From the NCBI GenBank assembly GCA_016169945.1, contig JADLSH010000085.1:1426001-1490000 (forward strand): a stretch of DNA of 64,000 nucleotides. Reading direction: 5' to 3'. Of this stretch, positions 27,801 to 39,800 are shown piece after piece (position 1 is the first letter of the stretch; each line of letters opens with the position of its first letter). The notes beneath the pieces are model-generated. The model did not search any database and was not told where the DNA came from. It saw nothing but the letters and a program-made list of their open reading frames with translations. Both the position numbers and the translations under genes were made by a program. The DNA comes from Trachythela sp. YZ-2020 (taxonomy: Eukaryota; Cnidaria; Anthozoa; Malacalcyonacea; Clavulariidae).

Positions 27801-30800
27801 AATGTTTCAATGTTTCAAAAATATTAAGCCTTTGAATCCTATATATTGTAATATAAAACATCAAGTGTTACCTCCCCCCGGATTGTTTACTCTATACATC
27901 TATCTATCCATCTATCCATCTATGCCTATCTGAGTCACTTATGTGAATTTTTGCCCTGTAATCACAATAGTTGCAAAGTGAAACTTTGCATTAAAAAGGA
28001 TGAGAGGACGGCGAAAACGAGGAAAATAATCTCATAAAAACTTGAATGAATAGCACAATGGCCGCGAAGACAAGGGAAACTACAACGACAAAGGCAAGGA
28101 CGATGAGGATGACGACTAGAATGAGAAAGATTGCGACGAGGACGAGGATGAGAACGACGGTAGGCAGGGTAACAACGAAGACAACAGTGACAACAACAAT
28201 ACCAAATATAACGACTATAGCAATAACACTGAGGAGTGCAATGACGATGACCCAATGGAGATGATAATAATGATGGGGACGACGATAATGACTGCAGTAA
28301 CGACAACAATGACAAAGGAAAAGGACAATAACGAATAAGGTACAACGACAATACGGAAATGGATGATTGCCTGACAAGAACTAGGAGGATAATTATAAAG
28401 TCAAGGAGAAGTGGATAAGGATGGCAAGGAGAACAACGAGATTGCCGGCAAGAGAACTAGTACGATGTTTAGGATAGGGAAGACGATTACTATGTCAATC
28501 GCAAGGTCAATGACAGGAACTACGACGAGAATGACTAAGATGACGATGACAAAAAACAATGTAACGGGGAGAACGACTACGAACTCAATAACACCGACGA
28601 CAATGATGACAATAACAACGAGAACAATTACGAAGATGGCTACAACGAGAACATCGCCAAAAGAAAAGCGAGAAAAACAAGGATGAAAACAATGATACGA
28701 AAAACAACAACGATAGCACCGATGAAAAAGACGAGAAAACAACCAGCATACAAACAAATTATAATTATATATATATATACATCACGAATTTTCAGCTACA
28801 TGTACAGATGTACTTACGTTCGAACTGTAACAGTTCCATTCAGCTGACCCAGTGCGATTAAAGCTTTGTTTTCTAAATCAGCTTTTGGGTATAAAGCTGC
28901 ACACTAAAATATATCAAAAACGCAAAGTAACCAACTCAACAAAATGCTACAAACTGTGGAACATGCAGTATAACAATCACATGCTTAAAATTGTAATAGT
29001 GGTTTATTCACAAAAAAGTTCCCTTGAAATTGCCTATTCTGTCTTCTTCATCTCAAAACATTGTTATAAACTTTCGAGAAAATTAAGTAAAGATAAAATA
29101 ATTTCTTGGTGATGAACTTCGTGCAGGAAATAAGAAGAGGTCTTGAATTTGATAAAGTTGAAGGCTAATATCAATTTACAATTTAGTTGAAAGATGACAA
29201 TTACCCTATACGATATATGAGATATTCTTGACATAAGAACTGCATTATACTCCTCAGAAATTCTAATATCTATAACACAATGAGAATAACAATAACTATT
29301 ATACAATCTACGTTTGGATTTTTAGTAATTGATTTTAGTGCGCAGCTACTTCTCCATCTCTGTATGGTCAAGCGCAGGAAGCCCAGCTCTATTTATGCCC
29401 GCATAAACCAACTCAAACCTGATTGGACTACGAATTAACAAATATATAACTTCCGGTTTACTGTACAGATTCTATGTAATGCGGATATTTCTAGCCAAAT
29501 TTAATCGTTCTTCGCCGTATTCTAATGCATCAAATAACGCATCAGAAGCCAAGAAATCGAGGATAGTCTACGGCTATGTATGCGAGTCAAGGCGATTTTT
29601 CTCCTACTTCCCTCTTTTCAAGTAAAGCAATGGCAGGCGCGGGCGTGCGCGGGCAAATGCTGCTATGCGGGCCTAAATAGAGCCTGGGCTTCTTGTGGGT
29701 CAGAAACAGTTTTACTGTCCTTTTCACTCGAACGTGGAAAGTACGCCACTGATATTTGTCGAAACGAAGGGCATGTTGATTAGGCCACTACTCATTTTAA
29801 GCGCCGTCAGGCGTTGGACTGTATATGTTTAGTGGGCGCGTAAAAAGACAAATAAGGTGTTATTAATGGAATTTTCATTGAGGAAAAAAGAGAGAGGAGA
29901 ATATATAGCAATACAAAAAAATACTATAAACATGATGATTATGAAAATAAACGAAAATAAGAATATTGCTGTTTTTGTGCATTAAATACTTTTTCGCAAG
30001 TGCTGTATCTCTCGTTCTCGACCATTAAAAATCCTGATTCACGATCATTGTTTTTCTATTTTCTGCACGTTTTGTCTACGGTTGGTACAACCACGCATTA
30101 AATCAACCGTGATTAGATTCAATCTATATGCCTTGTGGATGCCAAAGCTTTTCATTCAAACGTTCAAATATTCAGACAAAAGAAGTCGCGTTAAGTGAAG
30201 TATGAACTAGACGTTGACTTAATGAAGCATAAAGCATGTTTTCTTACCGCTACTTCCAATTGTATTTGGTGCTTGAATGGAATCCTATAAAATGGAAAAT
30301 GCTAAAAGTGTAAGAATTTTGATGTCTTGACAGCTGTTCATTATGGTAAACCTTGCAGTCTATATACTGTACCACAAATTGAGAATATGCAGATATGAAA
30401 CTCGCTCCTGGACCTTTTATGTTTGTGTCCCATGTTTACGCACGGCTGACGTAATTTCCACGCCTGACATACAACATTGACCTCTATAATAATACTATAT
30501 CGTGCACGCTACTTGGACTGAAGCCAGCGCGGCCGCCACTTTGTGCTGCTCAAATGTTCCAATTTCGAAACATTTACGATCATATGTTGACACTATGCGA
30601 TTTGCCCAATTCATGGCTCAAACAATTTCATCCCCCCCCCCCCCCCCCTCTCATTCCCTCTTCGAATATAAAAGTACACAATTGGCGCCAATTATCTAAA
30701 TCTAAATTTGCATTCCTCAACAAGTTATTAAAGTGAAATCAGAAAGGCAAGCGTTACTATTTTCATCCCCCCGACATAAATTTGTCATCCAATTAACATG

Positions 30801-33800
30801 GCGGTTAAAAAACAATTTCTCAAGGAGAGATGTGTTTTATTACACATATGATTATAGTATATATTCCTTTTAAAACTAAGCTAAATTGAGTTTTTTGCGT
30901 TAGGTTCATGGAAAAACGTAGCTTTGAAGGGCATTTGAAAATAATGCTGACGTCAGCAACAAGAATTATTCAAACCTTCTTAACTCGCGACGGAATAATT
31001 GTATCGACTTGAAATTTGTTATGAATACTTGTTATAATAGCATACAAAGATGATTGTATGTGACGTGGTGGTGCAAAACCTCTATATAGACTGAATTTAT
31101 CAGTCTATATATATATTCCTAATCTGTGTTCTTTACTTGGGAAGGGCTAAAAGGGGAGAGAGTTAAATCCAAGAGAAAAATTTAATTTTGAGCCACATCC
31201 ACTTTTCCCACACCTAATTTCTGAACTATGCATACGTTTTGCTTGAACGAACACGATACAGTTAACATAGTCGTAAAGTCAATCTTTTTACGATTTAAAA
31301 ACATGGACGCGAGAGTTATAACAGAGTTTTATTCAAAAGTTGAAACAGCATTCGTATTTTGAAGAACTTTTCAAAGCGACTCGAAATTGAAAAAATATAA
31401 GGCCTGACAAAATTTTCTTTTTGGCAGGTCAAAAACTCAGCTATAAAAGAAATACATGTTGATTTTCTTCATGCATTTCAATTTTATGCATTTAGTATAG
31501 TGCATAATAGTAAAGCTCCGTACAGACGAGCAAGTTTTCCTTGACAAGTTCCTTGATGAGTTTATTTGTTCGTGTGTACGGCAAACAATTTTTCTTCGAC
31601 AAGTTTTACGAGCCCGTATATTAACAACACAAATGAATACTTCATGTATACCTAGGGTATAGTGCCTGAAGATGAGTGTGCAGTGGCGTACTGCCACGGT
31701 CTTAGCCAGCGACGGTCACTTGAAAATTACGGCTTTTGGACGGCCGATTATCATATTGACGCCCTTCTAGAAATCTGTACATTGTACACTGTAGTTGATA
31801 ACTCCAATTCGCAAAATAGTGCAGACCTGTAGCGATCATGTACAATAGGTATTCTACAGTCTACAGTCTAATGTCTTGTCATTCATTCCTATCATTGTCT
31901 AAGAACTCTCGTTGTCTCCACTAATCATTGACAGTCATATTCGAGGCACTTAGCTTATTTGGCTAACATTGGAAAGTGAATTGATCATGCAAGTTTGTAA
32001 CTGAATCTTATCTGTGATTTCGTCCTCTTAATAAGCCATCAAAAATATACAGTAATAATACGCTGCCAGAGAGTAAGTCTTTATACCATCCTCGCGGAAA
32101 TGTTAAGTTGTATGTCAAATATACCGAATTTGGACGCCCAAATTCCCTATCCTGGCTAAGACCCTGCGTACTGCGCATTTCCTTGTCGGCCATACGCACG
32201 AACAATTTTCCTTGTTCAAAAGCTGGTATGTCTAGACAGTCTAGCTTTTCAACAAGGCTCCTTGTCAACTGAAGGGTAATTAGTCAGATTTTTGCCGTAC
32301 ACATGGGCAAAAACTTGTCAAGGAAAACATGCTCGTCTGTACGGGGCTTAAGCCCAATCGCTTTTCTATTCTAAGTGTAACCATGCGTAACATAGGGTAT
32401 AAAAGACTGAGTCTACATTCACTCTGGGTCAGTTTGTTAAACGAGACTCCGGGTGTCACTCTATTCTTGGACATGGCCGAACCCGTAGACGTACCAGTCG
32501 TTTTGCCACCACAGCTACCTAATCCAGCTCCAGACGAGAACCCACCAGCAGTTGAAGTGGGACAGCACGAGGCCGAACCTCAGCCTCAGGCACAGCCAGT
32601 ACAGGTATGTTGTTGTTTCAAGAAGTGTCTACGTGCACTTTGGGATCTTTGTTGCCTGTGTGAGGCTGCTCGGCACGTGTATCTTGTATTTTTCTTGGTT
32701 TATGCTTTGCGTTTCGAATCGGCCAGGCGTTTGTTCAATTCCAGGGCGATCGGACGCCTATCGAAGTGAAAATTTTCAGGCGCTAGGTCATGTCTTTGGT
32801 CTTGTAAGCACATTACGCAATTGACTTAAGCTGTTCCGCTTCGCTCTCCTGCTATCTCGGCGGAGCCCATGCGTATCGTATAGTAAAATATTTGTTTGAT
32901 TTGGCCTTACCTTAGTGTGTTAGTCTTGCGGTAATTTACTCTGCGAGCGAAACACGGTTTTTCCAGTTTGTTACGACCATTTGTGCAGATAGTTGGATAA
33001 TACAGTGTGCAGTATATCAGTATTCTAATGGATTGTAGCTGCGTGTTTACGCATTTTACATACATGGGTTTAGTTATGCTTGGTTGAATCGTTCATTTTC
33101 TGTACCTTTTGCAATAAGTGAGTCGGGTTCCTTTCACATGAATCATGGGTTTCATGTTTCATCTCCGCTACAGTTAAGAACCACGATCCGTTGTCTAGCC
33201 GCTAGGGCCGCCCCGGTCGTGCCTTAGTGCTAGTTGAGTGTTGTTCAGTTTAATTTGCGATGGGTCGTGAACATAGTTTATTGGGTTACGGCCAATTTAC
33301 GGTTGTGTATGAAAAAAGTGTATTGGTTGTGGCCAATTTACAACTGTGCATGAAAGTATAATGTATTGGTTGAGGCCAATTTACAGTTGTGTATGAATAC
33401 AGTGTATTGGTTGTGGCCAATTTACAACTGTGCATGAAAGTATAATGTATTGGTTGAGGCCAATTTACAGTTGTGTATGAATACAGTGTATTGGTTGTGG
33501 CCAATTTACAACTGTACATGAAAGTATAATGTATTGGTTGAGGCCAATTTACAGTTGTGTATGAATACAGTGTATTGGTTGTGGCCAATTTACAACTGTG
33601 CATGAAAGTATAATGTATTGGTGGAGGCCAATTTACAGTTGTGTATGAATACAGTGTATTGGTTGTGGCCAATTTACAACTGTGCATGAAAGTATAATGT
33701 ATTGGTTGAGGCCAATTTACAGTTGTGTATGAATACAGTGTATTGGTTGTGGCCAATTTACAACTGTGCATGAAAGTATAATGTATTGGTTGAGGCCAAT

Positions 33801-36800
33801 TTACAGTTGTGTATGAATACAGTGTATTGGTTGTGGCCAATTTACAACTGTGCATGAAAGTATAATGTATTGGTTGAGGCCAATTTACAGTTGTGTATGA
33901 ATACAGTGTATTGGTTGTGGCCAATTTACAACTGTGCATGAAAGTATAATGTATTGGTTGAGGCCAATTTACAGTTGTGTATGAATACAGTGTATTGGTT
34001 GTGGCCAATTTACAACTGTGTATAAGTATAATGTATTGGTTGAGGCCAATTTACAGTTGTGTATGAATACAGTGTATTGGTTGAGGCCAATTTACAACTG
34101 TGCATGAAAGTATAATGTATTGGTTGAGGCCAATTTACAGTTGTGTATGAATACAGTGTATTGGTTGTGGCCAATTTACAACTGTGCATGAAAGTATAAT
34201 GTATTGGTTGAGGCCAATTTACAGTTGTGTATGAATACAGTGTATTGGTTGTGGCCAATTTACAACTGTGCATGAAAGTATAATGTATTGGTTGAGGCCA
34301 ATTTACAGTTGTGTATGAATACAGTGTATTGGTTGTGGCCAATTTACAACTGTGCATGAAAGTATAATGTATTGGTTGAGGCCAATTTACAGTTGTGTAT
34401 GAATACAGTGTATTGGTTGTGGCCAATTTACAACTGTGTATAAGTATAATGTATTGGTTGAAGCCAATTTACAGTTGTGTATGAATACAGTGTATTGGTT
34501 GTGGCCAATTTACAACTGTGCATGAAAGTATAATGGATTGGTTGAGGCCAATTTACAGTTGTGTATGAATAAAGTGTCTTGGTTGAGGCCAATTTACAAC
34601 TATGTATGGAAGTATAATGTATTGGCTGTGGCCAATTTACAGCTGGGAACCAATATTAATAGTGTATTGGGTATGAAAATCATGTGTTCGTTGAGGCCAA
34701 TATTTGGTCCTATATTAGTCTATCATATACTGTATTGGTTCAGACCATTTGCAACTTTGAACGTAAATAACGTGTGTTTGCCGCCAGTTTACATATTGGT
34801 ATATGAGTACCATGTACTTGGTGAGAGCAATTTTTCAAATTGTGTAGACGTTCAATTGGTGCGGCTGTTTACAGGCATGAATATATTGTATTGAATGGTT
34901 GAGCCTAATTAAAGCTGGGCATGCGTTTCACGCTTTGTTTGAGGCAACATTGTAATGGTATTTGAATATCTGAGTTATAACAGTTGTTTTACTTTTGAGT
35001 TGATGTTAATTTTCTTTGGGGACCCGTTGAATTAATTCGTGAATTGTTGAATTAATTCGTGGAATTAATTAGTGCCTTTGTCGTTGGTTAACTACGGCCA
35101 CTTTTGGTTTATGTTTGGCTGTTGGATTCCTTATCGTTATCTACCGGTTTCTTGAGGCTATTTCCTAACTTAATTATATGTACATCGATAGTTACAATTT
35201 TAGTTGTGTGTGCATAGTGCTTATTGGTTACGGCAATTTTTCTCGTTTTGGATTTGGCATGATTTAGGTATGGTTTTTAGACCAGTTTTAACAGCGTTGC
35301 CATGGCTGGTGGGGAGCCGTACTATGAGTTTATGTACATTAAGCTATAGCGTGGGTTTTCCTCTTCTTAGATTGAGGAACAACTAAGGGTTTTGAAAGAA
35401 GAGGTCCAGACCTTAAGAGCAGATCGTTCTCCGTCGGAAGGAGTGGATGCTGCATTACAATTTGTCCGCCAGCTTGCTTTGGCTCCTCTCAGGCTTCGGG
35501 ATCCGACGATATGATTGCCTCAGCACTTCAAACCTTAGCTGACCAGGCAAGGTGTGCAGAAAATCCAAAGGCGGCCGAATTTGAAGCCATTTTGCGCCAT
35601 GCCAGACGAGGCCGTTTGATTTATTGGTCAGAGTATGGGGAGGTAATCATCAGGTTGCTTGGCACAAAAGAAGAGATTGTTGTTGCGTGAACCATCGCAA
35701 AGATGACGAGGAACACCAGTCGACAGACTCCAGCCCACCCATATTGTCGCCAGACTAGAGGTCGAGGGCTTGGTTGGCGTTCAGGTCGCGGTGGTGCGAA
35801 TCCTGCAACATCAGTGTGTTTTAATTGTGGCCATACTTGTCATTTCCAACGACATTGCCCGGCGCGAAATTCCAACGCTTACTTTGAACATTAGTGTGTG
35901 TCATTCAGGAATTGTAACGTTTTGGTTGACAATATATTCTTGATCATTTGCCTGTGGCTTATTTTCTATTTGGCTATGGGTGGTTTTGTTGATGAGAGTA
36001 TTGGAGTGCTTGTTTTTGTTGAGATTACGCTTTATAATAGGGCGACATACATCCTCCTTAATACATTAGGTTGGTATTTTAATTTCTGCGTCTGCACATG
36101 ATTGTATTGATTGAGTTGGCCTGGTTCTGCCGGCACCGTCATGTCGAATGGTTGGGCTGCAGTTTTGGTTGTTGTTTATTTTCCCTACCTGTACATTTTG
36201 CCTAAAACATCCGTACACGTTGGATAAGGAATCTTCCTCTGCAAGTTTTGACTTAATCCAGCAAGATTTCCGTGGGACGAATTTTTTCCTTTGTGTTTCT
36301 CCTCGCCATTGCTGGACCTAGGTGCGGGCTTTCTACAGCCTCGTATGCCCCGCGAGGGGTTGCCTGGGGCCGACAATGGAGTGGGCGAACTCACCGGATC
36401 TCGGATCGATATTTCGCTTTTACCGGAGTCCTATTTTTCTTAAGGGTACTTCCGCTCCAAAGCGCCAAAGAATTAGTAACGACCAGTCGTTTTGCAGTGG
36501 GCATCACCCGAGGCCAAGTATCCAATGTTGTGATTGGCAGGGCTCGTCCGTGTCTAATGTCGGCCCTAGACCGTCTCCGCTGATGGTGTCGCGTGGACAG
36601 GTTTTACATAGCCCACGGGGCGTAATTTTCCGTGACCGTTCCTCATTTGTTCCTGGCGTTTATATAGACGCTTTTGAGGAGAGTTTTGGGGAAGAAAGTT
36701 TTGGGTTATGAGGTTTTGGTATGGGTTTAAGTTACGGGTAGTGGTTAGGTTTGTATGGGTGAGATGAGGCCCAGCCTCAAATTACAATCCTAATCCGTAT

Positions 36801-39800
36801 AGTCCGGCGACAGGGCTCGCATTTCCCATAACTCTCTTCCTGTAAGCCTATGGAAGCATTGTTGCAGTTGGAATAGATTACTATTCTAAGTGTAACCATG
36901 CGTAACATAGGGTATAAAAGACTGAGTCTACATTCACTCTGGGTCAGTTTGTTAAACGAGACGCTCTTGGGTACGGCGTGATTGACCTAACGGGGGAAGG
37001 TTATAATATTGGCTGTTGTTTATTGTCCATATAATCTTTAGTTTAGTTTGATGTAGTGTTTGTTTTTCTGTTATTTTTTTTGGGGGGGGGTGCTTTCGTT
37101 TCACTCCCACCCTCCCCTCCCCAACGACTAGGCACAGACAGATTGTGCTAGTAAATTGCGAAAAAGTTGCTCAAAAAAATCCGAAAAGTTGCTCCAACAC
37201 TAAATGGAACAAGTTGCTGCCAAAGTCGGGAAAAATGCTCCTAAAATTTAGTATTTTCCGCACAGAAATTGACTGGTTGTCTGCTTTATTTGCTTATATT
37301 TACAAGAATACACATTTGACATCATGAATGACTGTATTTCAAACTTCAACGAGCATGTACAGTATTCGGTATTTTATATCACAGGTTTTATGCGCTCAAT
37401 ACAAACAACACTTAACAAGTGTTCACACTTCACAGGAACTGTAATGAGAAAATTAATGGGAGTTCAATCTCAGTTTCAACAGTTCCTCGCTTGATGATGA
37501 TGCGTCCGCCATATTTTAAATATTAATTTTGTGAATGCTGGAATAAATTAAATTGGCCTCTCATAGAGCCCAGGCCCTGGCCGGCCATACTTTTGCTAAA
37601 GTATGCACATTTTAGGGAAAGTTGCTCGAAGTTGCTCGTTTGCCAAAAAGTTGCTCAAAATTCAAAAAGTTGCCAAAAGGTTGCGAGCACAATCTGTCTG
37701 TGCCTACCAACGACTGGTACCTGCATCACTCTTATAGGCTTACGGGCTCGCATTTCCCATAACTCTCTTCCTGTAAGCCTATGGAAGCATTGTTGCAGTT
37801 GGAATAGATTACTATTCGGTTACATATAATGCATTTGACATTCGCGACGAAGTTTTAGATTCTACTTGAGGCACTGAAGTCCGCAGATTGCTTGATATTA
37901 CGACAAACACCGGACAAAACGCCGCAAAACGCAGCTTTCACCATGACCACCTTGATATTTAAACTCAGGGTTTACGACCTATAGTGTACTGCTGTCAACA
38001 CATCCCGTATTTCGCCCAAAAATTATTTCAACCAAATTTTAAGCGCAAATATCTCGAAGAGGTTTCATTTTATCAAAATTTAGATTTCACCACAAAAACC
38101 ATCTCGGCTTCAAGAATACATGAGACATGTAAAAATACAAAAATGATGATTTTCAACTCTCGTATCGATTTTATGCTAAAAATTTACCGAGGAGGATAAA
38201 TATATATATATATTATATAATTCAAATCCATATCTTTCATACTGGTTCAAAGAAATTGGGGAATTGGGTGTAGTTGTTGATAAGATTGGGCGTGGTTTGG
38301 ACGTGACTCGTGTTAAACTCTCTGAAGTAAGTCTCTGCTGATAACTCTCCTTTTAGTCATACCAACTTACATGCGAATTGAAATACATTGCGCGCGCACT
38401 CACAAACTTTTAAATGTACAAGCTTGAGTAAAAGGATAATTTTAGGAGGAGGTTTAGACGTTTAGTACACCAACGGTGAATTTGAACAAGTGTGAATTTT
38501 GCACTCATTCCAATTTATATATCAAGTGACCTAATCTACTCGTTCTATTTGCTGATTTTTGTTATTTCAAAAACACAGGCACACAACAGAAATGCTTATT
38601 TGCAGTATTTATCACCGGGGGGATTATATTTAAAGGAAGTTTTAACTTTTTAACTTTTATGATTCAGTACTTAAGTAACAATGCAAAATTCCCCCTCAAA
38701 ATTAGCTTTACACCCTTAGTCTTTTTACATCAAATACATGTATATCTGTTCATTGACATTTATCAGATGGACTGATTTTGTGCAATCAAAAGAGAATTAC
38801 CATAATATATAATGAGAATGTGATACATCAGTAAATAATGGATTTAACACTACAGTATTTTCTTGATGAGTATAATGATCTGGCATTAGACACTAGTCAG
38901 AGTAAAATAACAAAGTGGGGTGTATTACAGGAGAAGATTATTAACAAGAGACATGGGCATAAAGTCTGGTTAACTCTTTATTAATGCCCAACATTTTCCC
39001 ATTGAAGAGTAAAATTACAAAGTTGGGTGCATTAGGGCACATTGCAGCTTAATGGGTAAAATTTATTTGGAATATTGACTATCCTAATAATGTGAAATTT
39101 GGTTTCTGCACCTGGCCTCCTTACTTCGGTAATCTAGGTATTGGTATACTGTACAGTATATGACCCTGATAGGTGGCAGCTGCAGTGGAAAAGAATGGAT
39201 TAACACCACAAGTTCCATTGATCACTGGTACAACGTGGATATTGACTGATCAATGTGGTAATAGCAGCCATATGCATTTTACTTTAAAAATTCCATTTTG
39301 AAGAAGGGTGTTGCAGAAGAACCCCTCAGACCAGTACTTCCCTCGTGCATTTGACCCTCAAGGACCGTGAACAGTTCCCATGGGTAGAAACATTTATTAT
39401 TTGAAGATTACAGAATTATGACTTTCAGACAGACAACTGAGCAAGCCAAGCAGGGTATTGTGTTACAATGCATGCTCTATTCCACCTAAAAGCCATCTTA
39501 AAATTCCAAGCAAGAAAGATATTAGGAAATTAAATTAAACCTGCTGACACTGAACTGCAACCTTGAAAAATAGCATCGATCGTGCAAAATAAACACATAT
39601 TTCATTTCCCTTTAATGCATATCACATGGGAATCAATTTCTAGTGTTTGCTGTCTAGCATGCTCATATGAAGCAATTTATGACAAACTGGTCAGGCTGAG
39701 ACCTACCAAGTATCCTGCATTTGGCAGGAGACGCCTGGAGACATTACTCATCTCCCTCCTGCATAAAAAATATGTGAAGAAATCTCCCACATTCCTTGTG

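Larger units (their letters stand above)
32366..37817 (+). mobile_element. Non-autonomous tyrosine-recombinase-type retroelement (PAT/Ngaro-like)
   Basis: Two direct-repeat pairs lie in the order A1 (32366-32447), body, B1 (36813-36886) overlapping A2 (36881-36962), then B2 (37744-37817). A copies are 82 bp and B copies 74 bp, apparently identical. The 6 bp shared by B1 and A2 (CTATTC) are also the first bases of A1 and the last bases of B2, as expected if the B1-A2 junction copies a joined circle of the element ends. This split direct repeat layout is known for PAT and Ngaro retrotransposons, which integrate with a tyrosine recombinase. The A repeat contains GGGTATAAAAG, a good TATA motif. 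The body encodes only a gag-like split ORF; no reverse transcriptase, RNase H or recombinase was recognised. The insertion lies in MIOS intron 1. Confidence 0.75.

Noticed and set aside
27962..28757. ORFs of 118-129 codons on both strands
   Set aside because: Composition-driven frames in degenerate GAC/AAC/ACG tracts; both strands are open, with no domain.
33286..34426. Long minus-strand ORFs of 240 and 138 codons
   Set aside because: They are by-products of an 84-bp minisatellite whose period is a multiple of three.
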